From NCBI RefSeq assembly GCF_006757745.1, contig NZ_AP019740.1, positions 2,790,001 to 2,854,000 on the forward strand: 64,000 nt of DNA, given 5' to 3'. Positions within the stretch are counted from its first letter, which is position 1. Every line of letters starts with the position of its first letter. This stretch comes from Acinetobacter radioresistens DSM 6976 = NBRC 102413 = CIP 103788. Its GTDB lineage: Bacteria > Pseudomonadota > Gammaproteobacteria > Pseudomonadales > Moraxellaceae. Below are positions 1 through 8,849 of the stretch, one piece after another. The notes below the pieces were generated by a model. The model ran no database searches. It was not told the origin of the DNA and was given only the letters and a program-made list of their open reading frames with translations. Position numbers and translations under genes: made by a program.

Positions 1-442
1 GTCACTTGATAAACAATTTGCAATATACTGAAAATTTTTATAAAACAACAACTCATTATACGGTTGAGTATTGCATTCCATTCAATTGATTAAGTTCTAC
101 AATTCCTGATTTTTATATAACGTTGTTTTAGGTACAGTTATCAGGTTTTCTCTAACTGAAACTGTCATCTTTTATTTAGCTTCTAGTACAGTCAAAAAAT
201 CCAAGTATCTTGGGCACTCTTAAGTCTCCTATTTTCTCTTCACCTCCTCTACACATTTATCTGTTAAAAATACACTTCCAATACAGCTTAGGGTTTATTG
301 TAATTTTTTAACTAGAGTTAGTTTAAAATTTTGTAATGAATTGTGAGTCTATACTGTAACTGTTAAGACAAAGCTGTTTTAATTCATGCGATTTTCGGCA
401 AACTTTATAAGAATTAGCCGATTTATAGGGGACTCTTCTTAC
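1..442. other. AT-rich non-coding stretch at window edge
   Basis: No reading frame here looks like a gene. The stretch is AT-rich. A TATACT at 350-355 could be a -10 box for the gene at 443, but no convincing -35 is seen. The neighbour to the left is outside the window. Confidence 0.4.
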
Positions 443-784
443 ATGAACATGAATTTATTTAAGATTTTTTACTTAAGTTTGAGTATGCTTACACTCAGCC
501 AGATAGGGCATAGCGCAGTTATTGTACAAGGCAACAGTCTTAAAAATCAGGATTTATCTAAAATATCTGGTTCTACCCATGCTCCTGCTAAAACAGGCTC
601 TCTTATCGAAAAAGCTTTAAACCAGCGCCAATCTGAGAAAACTACGCCTTCAGTTGAAAGATCTGAGCTGGATTTAAAAATGTTGACTTCTATGCGTGCT
701 GCTCCTACCCAGAATTTTCTGGCGGCACAGAACCAGCGTTTTAGCCGTCTGGTACAGATTATTTTTCCACAGCAAACCTCTTAA
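443..784 (+). CDS. Small exported protein of unknown function
   Basis: I do not recognise this 113-residue protein. It begins with a clear signal peptide: Met-Asn, a Lys, a hydrophobic core (IFYLSLSMLTL) and a likely cleavage after GHSA near residue 24. The mature part is hydrophilic, rich in Gln, Ser and Thr, and has no membrane segment, so it is probably periplasmic. The frame could open at 386, but the ATG at 443 is preferred: an AGGGGA at 427-432 lies 10 bases before it and the signal peptide starts there. A terminator follows at 810-857, so it seems to be a single-gene unit ahead of gltX. Confidence 0.6.
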   Translation: MNMNLFKIFYLSLSMLTLSQIGHSAVIVQGNSLKNQDLSKISGSTHAPAKTGSLIEKALNQRQSEKTTPSVERSELDLKMLTSMRAAPTQNFLAAQNQRFSRLVQIIFPQQTS

Positions 785-809
785 TTTTATAATTTTCATA
801 GTCTTTTCT

Positions 810-857
810 AGCCTGACCTGCCTGGGGTGAATTAACCCTTAAGCTGTCAGGCTTTTT
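810..857 (+). terminator. Rho-independent terminator
   Basis: An 8-bp stem (AGCCTGAC at 810-817 with GTCAGGCT at 846-853) is followed by a short T run. It ends the small exported-protein gene before gltX. Confidence 0.55.
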
Positions 858-897
858 CGTTATAATAGTCTTAATCTGTTATTGAAAATTAAGAGTT

Positions 898-2409
898 ATG
901 AACGTCCGCACCCGTATTGCTCCTTCTCCAACTGGCTTTCCCCATGTTGGTACTGCTTATATCGCCCTGTTCAATATGTGCTTTGCCAAGCAGCATGGAG
1001 GCGAATTTATATTGCGTATTGAAGATACCGATCAGCTGCGTTCAACCCCTGAATCAGAAAAAATGATTCTGGACTCATTAAAATGGCTGGGACTGAACTG
1101 GTCAGAAGGACCAGATATCGGTGGCCCACATGCACCATATCGCCAGTCCGAGCGTATGCATATCTATAAACAGTATGCATTAGAACTAGTTGAAAAAGGT
1201 CATGCTTTTTATTGCTTTGCAACTCCAGAAGAACTCGACCAGATGCGTGCCGAACAGCAGGCCCGTGGTGAAAGTCCACGCTATGACGGTCGGGGTCTGC
1301 AGCTCTCTCATGAAGAAGTTGAACGCCGTCTGGCAGCTGGTGAACCTCATGTTATTCGCATGAAAGTGCCTGCTGAAGGCGTATGCAAATTTAATGACAT
1401 GCTGCGTGGTGAAGTTGAGATTCCTTGGGCTCAGGTAGACATGCAGATTCTGTTAAAAACTGACGGACTGCCTACTTATCATCTGGCCAATGTGGTTGAT
1501 GACCATCTTATGCAAATTACGCATGTCATCCGTGGCGAAGAATGGATTCCATCGGCACCAAAACACCAGTTGCTGTACTCCTACTTTGGCTGGGATATGC
1601 CGACAATCTGTCATATGCCACTACTACGCAATCCGGATAAGTCCAAATTATCTAAACGGAAGAACCCAACATCAATCAATTATTACCGTGATATTGGTGT
1701 ATTGCCAGAGGCCCTACTAAACTATCTGGGTCGTATGGGTTGGTCTATGCCAGATGAAAGTGAAAAGTTTACGCTGGCAGAAATGATCGAACACTTTGAC
1801 ATTAAACGTGTATCACTAGGCGGTCCGATTTTTGATGTTGAAAAGCTTAACTGGTTAAATGGTCAGTGGATTAAGGCATTGTCTCCTGCAGAATTGTTAA
1901 ATACCCTGCTCAACTGGAAGGCAGACCGTAATAAACTTGAAGAGATTGCTGCAGCCATCCAGCCGCGAATTAACCTGCTTTCTGAGGCAGTAAACTGGGC
2001 GGGCTTTTACTTCAATCAGTTCCCGAATATTTCCAAAGAACAGTTTGAAAGTAAAAAACTGACTGAGGAGCAGGTTCGTCAAAGCCTGCAATTTGCCATC
2101 TGGCGGCTGGAAAGTCTATTTACCTGGAATAATGATACGGTCAGCCAGACTCTAATGGATCTGTCTAACCAAATGGGCATCAAGCTACGTGATTTCATGC
2201 CTGCTTTTTTTATTGCGATTGCCGGTTCAACCTCATCCACGCCTGTCATGCAATCTATGGTGATTTTAGGTCCCGACTTGACCTTTGCCCGTTTGCGTCG
2301 TGCACTAGAAATTGTAGGTGGTCCGAGCAAAAAAGAGTTAAAAGCCTGGGAAAAACTTAATGAAAGCCTGAAATTGCCGAAAAATGAAGCAGATGATCAA
2401 GGCGAGTAA
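898..2409 (+). CDS. gltX: Glutamyl-tRNA synthetase
   Basis: Class I aminoacyl-tRNA synthetase that charges tRNA-Glu with glutamate in the cytoplasm. At 503 residues it has the usual bacterial length. The HIGH-type signature appears as PHVGTAY near residue 16 in the context [14 protein letters not shown], and the second ATP-binding signature is KLSKRK near residue 254. The C-terminal half is the all-helical anticodon-binding region. The gene is followed after about 56 bp by tRNA-Ala(GGC) and tRNA-Glu(TTC), so the synthetase lies beside one of its own substrates. The call is very secure. Whether enzyme and tRNAs share a transcript is inference. Confidence 0.97.
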   Translation: MNVRTRIAPSPTGFPHVGTAYIALFNMCFAKQHGGEFILRIEDTDQLRSTPESEKMILDSLKWLGLNWSEGPDIGGPHAPYRQSERMHIYKQYALELVEKGHAFYCFATPEELDQMRAEQQARGESPRYDGRGLQLSHEEVERRLAAGEPHVIRMKVPAEGVCKFNDMLRGEVEIPWAQVDMQILLKTDGLPTYHLANVVDDHLMQITHVIRGEEWIPSAPKHQLLYSYFGWDMPTICHMPLLRNPDKSKLSKRKNPTSINYYRDIGVLPEALLNYLGRMGWSMPDESEKFTLAEMIEHFDIKRVSLGGPIFDVEKLNWLNGQWIKALSPAELLNTLLNWKADRNKLEEIAAAIQPRINLLSEAVNWAGFYFNQFPNISKEQFESKKLTEEQVRQSLQFAIWRLESLFTWNNDTVSQTLMDLSNQMGIKLRDFMPAFFIAIAGSTSSTPVMQSMVILGPDLTFARLRRALEIVGGPSKKELKAWEKLNESLKLPKNEADDQGE

Positions 2410-2426
2410 ATATTTGTGTTGACGTA

Positions 2427-2455
2427 TGAGCGCAATGCCCCTAATATTGCGCTCA
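2427..2455 (+). other. Perfect hairpin between gltX and tRNA-Ala
   Basis: A 10-bp perfect inverted repeat (TGAGCGCAAT at 2427-2436, ATTGCGCTCA at 2446-2455) with a 9-nt loop. No T tract follows, so it is more likely a processing or 3'-end stabilising structure than a classic terminator. Confidence 0.4.
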
Positions 2456-2465
2456 CACAAACGCT

Positions 2466-2541
2466 GGGGTCATAGCTCAGTTGGTAGAGCGCTACAATGG
2501 CATTGTAGAGGTCAGCGGTTCGATCCCGCTTGACTCCACCA
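2466..2541 (+). tRNA. tRNA-Ala (anticodon GGC)
   Basis: 76-nt cloverleaf with encoded CCA. The acceptor stem GGGGTCA pairs with TGACTCC (one G-T pair). The anticodon stem CTACA/TGTAG closes the loop ATGGCAT, giving anticodon GGC (alanine, codon GCC). The T loop is TTCGATC. Confidence 0.97.
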
Positions 2542-2574
2542 GAAGCTGTTCTACTTTGTGTAACTGCCTCATAA

Positions 2575-2650
2575 GTCCCTATCGTCTAGAGGCCTAGGAC
2601 ATCGCCCTTTCACGGCGGTAACCGGGGTTCGAATCCCCGTAGGGACGCCA
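2575..2650 (+). tRNA. tRNA-Glu (anticodon TTC)
   Basis: 76-nt cloverleaf ending GCCA. The acceptor stem GTCCCTA pairs with TAGGGAC. The anticodon loop CTTTCAC gives TTC (glutamate). It lies 33 bp after tRNA-Ala and is followed at once by a terminator. Confidence 0.97.
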
Positions 2651-2656
2651 AATTCT

Positions 2657-2688
2657 AAAAGCCACTGACCTATTCAGTGGCTTTTTTT
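2657..2688 (+). terminator. Rho-independent terminator after tRNA-Glu
   Basis: Stem AGCCACTGA / TCAGTGGCT with a 5-nt loop, followed by seven T. It ends the tRNA transcript. Confidence 0.85.
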
Positions 2689-2756
2689 ATGCTTACACTT
2701 TCGGCTTACCTACACTATTCAGTAAAATAGACAGCAAAAGAGTTTAGGAGTTTTCC

Positions 2757-3095
2757 ATGCAATATCGCTGCCCGCAATGCCAGAGTCCCAAGATCATACC
2801 AGTCAGTCAAGGAACCAATACCCCCCGTCCTGTGGTTCCCAAAAGTCTGGTGTTCCTGATTCCAGCTATTTTTATTTTATTACTACTGGTGGTAATCAGT
2901 ATCGGCATGTGGATTTTTGGTGATGGTGCCGGCAGTACATTGCAAATGGCGACTGTAGCTGTATTTATTATCTGCCTTATAGCCGGATTCCTGTTCTGGC
3001 GCGATTTGCCAGACTTTAAACTGTCCATGCAGGCATTTATGCAATCCCAGAAACAATGGAAGTGTCGTGAATGTGGCCATGAGTGGCAGATCTAA
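2757..3095 (+). CDS. Zinc-ribbon membrane protein, unknown function
   Basis: 112 residues. A CPQC knuckle at residues 5-8 and a CREC knuckle near residue 102 (followed by GHEW) together form a split zinc ribbon. Two hydrophobic segments lie between them (about residues 30-50 and 62-80). The predicted form is therefore a small inner-membrane protein with both ends in the cytoplasm joined by one zinc site. An AGGAG six bases before the ATG supports the start. I do not know the function. It is convergent with the metal exporter at 3109, with only 13 bp between the stops. Confidence 0.65.
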   Translation: MQYRCPQCQSPKIIPVSQGTNTPRPVVPKSLVFLIPAIFILLLLVVISIGMWIFGDGAGSTLQMATVAVFIICLIAGFLFWRDLPDFKLSMQAFMQSQKQWKCRECGHEWQI

Positions 3096-3108
3096 ACCCT
3101 AAAATAAC

Positions 3109-4035
3109 TTAGTGACTGTGTTCATGATCATTCTGATGGTCATGAGCAAGTGTCTGACATGGGTCCTCCTCAATCTGTAACGTCACTTCGGTAATACCAT
3201 GCTCATGGGTCAACATTTCGAGAGCATTTTGATAAAGTTGGTTCCGGTTTGCATGTGGTGCATACAAATGCACAGTTAGATGCACATTTTTAGAAGTAAT
3301 AGCCCAGACTTTAAGCTGATGAATGCTCTCGACACTATCGAGTTCCAAGAGGTCATTACGCAGCTTTTCAATATCGATCTCTTCAGGTACGCCTTCAAGT
3401 AGAATATTGATACTCTGTTTCAGCAATATCCAGGTCCGTGGTAATACCCAGAAACCAATTAGCACTGCGATTAGGGTATCTACCCACATCCAGCCAGTAA
3501 AATAAATAATTAAGGCGCCAACAATAACACCAACTGAACCCAAGGCATCACTCAGAACCTCAAGATAAGCCCCTTTCACATTCAGACTATCTTTCGAACT
3601 TGAAAACAGAATGCGCATGGAAATCAGATTGATCACTAGACCAATAATTGCCACGGAGAGCATGCCAAGGCTCTGAATCTCGGGTGGCTGGCTAAAACGC
3701 TGGTAGGCTTCATATAAAATATAAATAGCCACCACAAACAACATACAGGCGTTGAAAAGTGCTGCCAGAATTTCAAAGCGTTGATAGCCAAAGGTACGCT
3801 TATTATCAGCGGGACGTTTAGCAATTTTAATGGCAACCAATGCAATAGCTAACGCTGCGGCATCGGTAAACATATGCGCGGCATCTGATAACAGAGCCAA
3901 ACTTTGGGTTATAAAGCCCGCAACTATCTCAATAATTAAGAAGGTCGTAGTTAGTGCCAAAGCAAAACCAAGCTTTTTGGCATTACCTTCAGTGACGACT
4001 GCATGACTGTGATCGTGCCCATGATGCGCGCCCAT
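3109..4035 (-). CDS. Cation diffusion facilitator (Zn/Cd/Co efflux, CzcD/ZitB-like)
   Basis: Inner-membrane proton-coupled exporter of divalent metals, most likely zinc. 308 residues with about six membrane helices and a C-terminal cytoplasmic domain, the normal CDF size. The transport-site pattern is visible as LLSDAAHMFTDA (Asp and His of helix II) and LSDALGSVGV (helix V). Both ends are His-rich (HHGHDHSH at the start, HDHQNDHEHSH at the end), which is common in zinc CDFs. A GGAG about seven bases before the ATG supports the start. The exact metal cannot be read from the sequence. Confidence 0.9.
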   Translation of the reverse strand: MGAHHGHDHSHAVVTEGNAKKLGFALALTTTFLIIEIVAGFITQSLALLSDAAHMFTDAAALAIALVAIKIAKRPADNKRTFGYQRFEILAALFNACMLFVVAIYILYEAYQRFSQPPEIQSLGMLSVAIIGLVINLISMRILFSSSKDSLNVKGAYLEVLSDALGSVGVIVGALIIYFTGWMWVDTLIAVLIGFWVLPRTWILLKQSINILLEGVPEEIDIEKLRNDLLELDSVESIHQLKVWAITSKNVHLTVHLYAPHANRNQLYQNALEMLTHEHGITEVTLQIEEDPCQTLAHDHQNDHEHSH

Positions 4036-4227
4036 TGACAGTCTCCTCGATTCTTAGTGGATTACTCTACAGTTCTTATCCTCTAAGGTAACAGTATGCT
4101 ACTGGGATATCCAGTTCACTTCTGACAGTAAAACAATGTTTAATTTACTAATTTGAAAGCCATAGTAACTAATTGTTACTACAGACTTTTCTATTGGTAT
4201 GGTCTGAGATGTCAAAATCCTATAAAC

Positions 4228-4256
4228 AAAAAAACCAGCCCTCAGGCTGGTTTTTC
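4228..4256 (-). terminator. Terminator of ettA
   Basis: Stem CCAGCC/GGCTGG flanked by an A run that reads as a T run on the minus strand. It lies just beyond the ettA stop. Confidence 0.8.
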
Positions 4257-4267
4257 AGTTGTGGCTA

Positions 4268-5929
4268 TTATCCACTGATTTTTTTATATTTGGCGCGTTT
4301 GGTTACAGCTGCATCGCCTAGGCGTGACTGACGATATGCTTCATATTCAGCATAGTTACCCGTGTAAAATTCAGGCTGCTCATTTTCAAACGACAAAATA
4401 TGCGTTGCAATACGGTCCAGGAACCAGCGGTCATGCGATACCACCATAACTGTACCCGGAAAGACCAAAATTGCATCTTCAAGTGCACGCAAAGTTTCAA
4501 TATCAAGATCGTTTGAAGGTTCATCAAGCAGGATTACATTAGCACCCTGCTGTAAGATTTTTGCCAGCTGCAAGCGGTTTCGCTCACCACCAGAAAGTTC
4601 ACCTACACGTTTCTGCTGGTCTTGGCCTTTAAAGTTAAAACGGCCAATATAAGCGCGAGACGCAATTTCGTAATCACCTACTTTCAAGATGTCCAGACCG
4701 CCAGAAACCTCTTCCCATACGGTTTTGTTGTTATCCAAGGTGTCACGAATCTGGCCAACATAGGCCACTTTAACTGAATCACCCAGAGTAACTGTTCCGG
4801 TATCTGGCTGCTGTTCCCCAGTCATCATACGGAATAGTGTGGTTTTACCCGCACCGTTTGGACCAACAATACCAACAATTGCTGTTGGTGGTACAGAAAA
4901 GGTCAGGTTTTCATAAAGCAGACGTCCATCAAAGGATTTACTGATGCCTTCAACTTCTACTACCTTATTACCTAAACGCGGACCAGGTGGAATATAAATT
5001 TCAGAAGTTTCATTGCGCTGCTGGAATTCTTTAGAGTTTAACTCTTCAAAACGCTCCATACGAGCCTTGTTCTTTTTCTGCTGGCCTTTGGCATTTGAAC
5101 GAACCCATTCGAGTTCTTTTTTCAAGGCTTTAGCAAAAGACTCTTCCTGTTTCTGTTCCTGTTCTAGACGGGCATTTTTCTGTTCCAGCCAAGACGTATA
5201 ATTGCCCTGGTAAGGAATACCATGTCCGCGGTCAAGCTCCAGAATCCACTCAGCAACGTTATCAAGGAAATAACGGTCGTGCGTAATAGCAACAATGGTA
5301 CCAGGAAAGTCTTTTAGGAAACGTTCTAACCAAGACACAGATTCTGCATCCAAGTGGTTAGTCGGTTCGTCAAGAAGAAGCATGTCCGGTTTAGATAGAA
5401 GCAGACGGCAAAGTGCAACACGGCGGCGTTCACCCCCTGAAAGTAGAGTCACGTCAGCATCCCAAGCCGGCAAGTTTAATGCAGCAGCAGCCTGTTCCAT
5501 CTGGTTATTCAGATTATGTGCATCCCAAGTCTGGATGATGGCTTCAAGTTTCTCTTGTTCTTTTGCAAGTGCATCAAAGTCAGCATCTTCTGCTGCATAT
5601 TCTGCAAACACTTCATCCAGGCGGGCTAATGCATCTAACGGTTCACGCAGACCATCTTCAACATTTCCACGTACATCTTTGTTCGGATCCAGAGGTGGTT
5701 CCTGTTCCAGATAGCCGATTTTAATACCTGGTTGCGCACGTGCTTCCCCAGAGAAATCTTTATCTACGCCCGCCATGATACGGAGCAGAGTTGATTTACC
5801 TGCACCGTTAAGACCGAGCACACCAATTTTTGCACCCGGAAAAAATGACAAAGAGATGTCTTTCAGGATTTCACGCTTAGGCGGAACCATCTTCGACACA
5901 CGGTTCATCGTGTAAATATATTGGGCCAC
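4268..5929 (-). CDS. ettA: Energy-dependent translational throttle protein EttA (ABC-F ATPase)
   Basis: Ribosome-binding ABC-F ATPase that gates the first elongation step according to the ATP/ADP state. It has no membrane domain. 553 residues with two ATP-binding cassettes: Walker A GLNGAGKST near residue 39 with signature LSGGERRR, and GPNGAGKTT in the second half with LSGGERNR. The charged linker between them (WVRSNAKGQQKKNKAR) is the ABC-F tRNA-interaction region. The start is GTG at 5929, with AGGAG six bases upstream; the first residues MAQYIYTMNRV resemble E. coli EttA. It has its own terminator at 4228-4256. Confidence 0.95.
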   Translation of the reverse strand: MAQYIYTMNRVSKMVPPKREILKDISLSFFPGAKIGVLGLNGAGKSTLLRIMAGVDKDFSGEARAQPGIKIGYLEQEPPLDPNKDVRGNVEDGLREPLDALARLDEVFAEYAAEDADFDALAKEQEKLEAIIQTWDAHNLNNQMEQAAAALNLPAWDADVTLLSGGERRRVALCRLLLSKPDMLLLDEPTNHLDAESVSWLERFLKDFPGTIVAITHDRYFLDNVAEWILELDRGHGIPYQGNYTSWLEQKNARLEQEQKQEESFAKALKKELEWVRSNAKGQQKKNKARMERFEELNSKEFQQRNETSEIYIPPGPRLGNKVVEVEGISKSFDGRLLYENLTFSVPPTAIVGIVGPNGAGKTTLFRMMTGEQQPDTGTVTLGDSVKVAYVGQIRDTLDNNKTVWEEVSGGLDILKVGDYEIASRAYIGRFNFKGQDQQKRVGELSGGERNRLQLAKILQQGANVILLDEPSNDLDIETLRALEDAILVFPGTVMVVSHDRWFLDRIATHILSFENEQPEFYTGNYAEYEAYRQSRLGDAAVTKRAKYKKISG

Positions 5930-6213
5930 GCAGGACTCCTCAATTGAAAATCAGAATATCGCAAACTGCGAAAAAATAACCAGCGTATTATACGATGAAT
6001 ACCATGAAAACATAAGGCGTACTCTGGGTATTCTGCGGGTTATCTCATAGCCTTTTGTGACTAAAAATTAAACTCACACCAAGATTTTGAGTTTGCTTAA
6101 ACTCATCACTATACTTATGAAATAAATAGATATAGACAAAGAATAGGAAAGCTTTATTTCATATTAAAAAATGCTAGACTCGATTAGGTTTTAACCCACA
6201 TCGAAGAAATAAT

Positions 6214-7491
6214 ATGACATATAAAGATGAAACTTTGGCAATTCATGCCGGTTATAGTCCTGAAGCGACGACGAAAGCCGTAGCGGTACCTATTTACCAG
6301 ACCACGTCCTACTCTTTCGATAATACTCAACATGGGGCCGACCTGTTCGATTTAAAAGTCCAAGGCAATATTTATACCCGTATTATGAACCCTACAACAG
6401 CGGTTCTTGAACAGCGTATCGCAGCTCTAGAGGGTGGAATAGGTGCACTGGCACTTGCTTCGGGTATGGCGGCAATTACCTATGCGATTCAGACTATTGC
6501 CGAAGCAGGCGATAATATTGCTTCTGTTTCCACCCTATATGGTGGTACATATAATCTGTTTGCCCATACATTGCCCAAACAGGGAATTGAAGTGCGCTTC
6601 TTCGATTATCAGAATCCAGAAGCATTACACTCTCTGATTGATGATAAAACTAAACTGGTATTTGTCGAGTCAATTGGTAATCCGCTTGGCAATATCATTG
6701 ATCTGGAAGCCATCAGTAAAATTGCCCATGAATATGGTATACCGGTGGTAGTTGACAATACGGTAGCGACACCGGTTTTGCTCAAGCCTTTTGAATTTGG
6801 TGCTGATATTGTGGTGCACTCGCTAACCAAATATATTGGAGGTCACGGTAACAGTATTGGTGGTGCGATTGTCGATAGCGGTAAATTCCCTTGGGGTAAA
6901 TATCCGGACCGTTTTAAAGTGTTAAATACGCCCGACCCAAGTTATCATGGGGTTAACTATGTCGAGGCGCTTGGTGAAGCTGCTTATATTGCCCGTGCAC
7001 GTGTTGTGCCTTTACGTAATACTGGCGCCGCCATTAGCCCGATGAATGTTTTCATGATTCTGCAAGGACTGGAAACTTTAAGCCTGCGCATGGAGCGCCA
7101 TACCGAAAATGCTCTAAAAATTGCCGAGTATTTGAAAGCTCATCCAAAAGTCAAATGGGTAAATTATGCAGGCCTGACAGACCATCCACAGCATGCGCTG
7201 GCACAAAAATATGTTCAGGGTAAACCTTCGGCTATCTTATCCTTTGGGGTACAGGATGGACTTGCTGGCGGTACCCGTTTTATTGATGCACTGCAGCTCT
7301 TCACCCGCCTGGTCAATATTGGCGATGCGAAAAGTTTGGCTTGTCATCCGGCAACCACTACCCATCGTCAGCTCAATGAACAGGAGTTGAAATCTGCAGG
7401 GGTTAGCGAGGATATGGTGCGTTTATCTATCGGGATTGAACATGCTGATGACCTGATTGCCGATCTAGAACAGGCACTTGCCGCAGTTTAA
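6214..7491 (+). CDS. metY: O-acetylhomoserine sulfhydrylase (aminocarboxypropyltransferase)
   Basis: PLP enzyme of the Cys/Met metabolism family that makes homocysteine from O-acetylhomoserine and sulfide in methionine synthesis. 425 residues, the length typical of MetY rather than of the shorter MetB/MetC/MetZ. Visible marks are the N-terminal HAGY...TKAVAVPIYQTTS, the substrate-site YTRIMNPT, and the PLP lysine in SLTKYIGGHG. The 284 bp upstream hold no riboswitch that I recognise. A hairpin follows at 7504-7526. MetY versus a close homologue rests on length and motif only. Confidence 0.88.
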   Translation: MTYKDETLAIHAGYSPEATTKAVAVPIYQTTSYSFDNTQHGADLFDLKVQGNIYTRIMNPTTAVLEQRIAALEGGIGALALASGMAAITYAIQTIAEAGDNIASVSTLYGGTYNLFAHTLPKQGIEVRFFDYQNPEALHSLIDDKTKLVFVESIGNPLGNIIDLEAISKIAHEYGIPVVVDNTVATPVLLKPFEFGADIVVHSLTKYIGGHGNSIGGAIVDSGKFPWGKYPDRFKVLNTPDPSYHGVNYVEALGEAAYIARARVVPLRNTGAAISPMNVFMILQGLETLSLRMERHTENALKIAEYLKAHPKVKWVNYAGLTDHPQHALAQKYVQGKPSAILSFGVQDGLAGGTRFIDALQLFTRLVNIGDAKSLACHPATTTHRQLNEQELKSAGVSEDMVRLSIGIEHADDLIADLEQALAAV

Positions 7492-7503
7492 GTTATACAC
7501 AAG

Positions 7504-7530
7504 CAGGGTCACTATACATGACCCTGTTTA
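7504..7530 (+). terminator. Probable terminator after metY
   Basis: 8-bp perfect stem CAGGGTCA/TGACCCTG with a 7-nt loop, followed by a broken T tract (TTTATATT). Confidence 0.55.
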
Positions 7531-7902
7531 TATTCTCTCAAATACCAGTCAGTCTGACTAAAAAGCTTGAACTCGAATGCTTCTGATAATTAGCCCTACC
7601 TGATAGCTTTATTTTAATCCGGTATATGCTTTTACTTTTCATTTATGAACTGCTTTTTTAAAGCTTTATCTTTTCAACCATTTTAACTTGTGTTAAAACA
7701 CAGTATAAACACATACTCAAATTAGAGTAATTACTCTAAATATTATTTTTAGATTCAATCACTTAACTCTGGATTTTTCCTGTCATTTCGTTAAGATAAA
7801 AACCGACTGAGCCCCTTGGCCTATTGCAGGTCATGGCTATAACATATTTAAAAAAAATTATATTTATTTTGCCTCAGCAAATTTTCAGCCAGGAAGATCT
7901 AC
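7531..7902. other. Non-coding region upstream of acr1
   Basis: AT-rich, with no credible gene. A small palindrome (TTGTGTTAAAACACAG, around 7688-7703) could be an operator, but nothing else supports that. It presumably holds the acr1 promoter. Confidence 0.35.
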
Positions 7903-8790
7903 GTGAACAACAAATTAGAGAAACTTTTCAAAGACAAGGTAAATGGCAAGGTAGCACTCATCACCGGTGCTTCCAGTGGAATTGGCCTAACTACAGCCAA
8001 GAAACTTGCTCAAGCGGGTGCACATGTGCTGCTGGTTGCCCGTACTGAATCTACCTTGCAAGAAGTTCAGGCCGAAATTGAAGCAGAAGGTGGAAAAGCA
8101 ACTATTTTCCCATGTGATTTAAATGATCTGGATGCTATTGATGCATGTTCCCAGAAAATTCTGGCGTCTGTAGACCATATTGATATCCTGATTAATAATG
8201 CTGGACGTTCTATTCGCCGTGCCGTCCATGAATCAATTGACCGCTTTCATGACTTTGAGCGTACCATGCAGCTGAATTATTTCGGTGCAATCCGTCTGAT
8301 TCTAAATATATTGCCGCAAATGATGCAGCGTCGTGACGGACAGATTATTAATATCAGTTCAATTGGTGTGCTGGCTAATGCAACCCGTTTTTCTGCTTAT
8401 GTGGCTTCTAAAGCCGCGCTAGATGCTTTTAGCCGCTGTCTGTCAGCAGAAGTGCATTCACACAAGATTGCAATCACTTCAATTTATATGCCTCTGGTGC
8501 GCACGCCCATGATTGCACCGACCAAAATTTATCGTTATGTCCCTACGCTGTCGCCTGAGCAGGCAGCTGATCTGATTGCCTATGCCATTATCAAGCGTCC
8601 GAAACGCTTGGCTACGCATCTTGGCCGTTTGGCATCCATTACTTATTCGATTGCTCCTGAAATCAACAATATGTTTATGTCAATTGGCTTTAATCTGTTT
8701 CCAAGTTCCAGCGCATCAGTGGGTAAACAGGAAAAACTTAACTGGGTTCAACGCGCTTATGCCCGTATTTTTCCAGGTGAACACTGGTAA
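7903..8790 (+). CDS. acr1: Fatty acyl-CoA reductase Acr1 (short-chain dehydrogenase type)
   Basis: NADPH-dependent reductase of long-chain acyl-CoA to the fatty aldehyde, the first step towards wax esters in Acinetobacter. 295 residues, the same length as the A. baylyi protein, which it resembles throughout (start NNKLEKLF, end ARIFPGEHW). SDR marks: TGASSGIG at 21-28, NNAG at 98-101, catalytic Ser near 152, Tyr166 and Lys170 in YVASK. GTG start at 7903 with AGGAAG eight bases upstream. It stands alone: no wax synthase or alcohol dehydrogenase is next to it. It shares a bidirectional terminator with the convergent transporter gene. Confidence 0.92.
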   Translation: MNNKLEKLFKDKVNGKVALITGASSGIGLTTAKKLAQAGAHVLLVARTESTLQEVQAEIEAEGGKATIFPCDLNDLDAIDACSQKILASVDHIDILINNAGRSIRRAVHESIDRFHDFERTMQLNYFGAIRLILNILPQMMQRRDGQIINISSIGVLANATRFSAYVASKAALDAFSRCLSAEVHSHKIAITSIYMPLVRTPMIAPTKIYRYVPTLSPEQAADLIAYAIIKRPKRLATHLGRLASITYSIAPEINNMFMSIGFNLFPSSSASVGKQEKLNWVQRAYARIFPGEHW

Positions 8791-8810
8791 ATATAATTAC
8801 TTTATCAATA

Positions 8811-8838
8811 AAAATGCCTCCTATTCTGGAGGCATTTT
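8811..8838. terminator. Bidirectional terminator between acr1 and the SulP gene
   Basis: Symmetric hairpin AAAATGCCTCC / GGAGGCATTTT with A and T runs on both sides. It serves both convergent genes. Confidence 0.85.
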
Positions 8839-8849
8839 GCTAGTTTCTT

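Noticed and set aside
5930..6213. SAM or other riboswitch before metY
   Set aside because: No recognisable riboswitch core or terminator hairpin in the leader.
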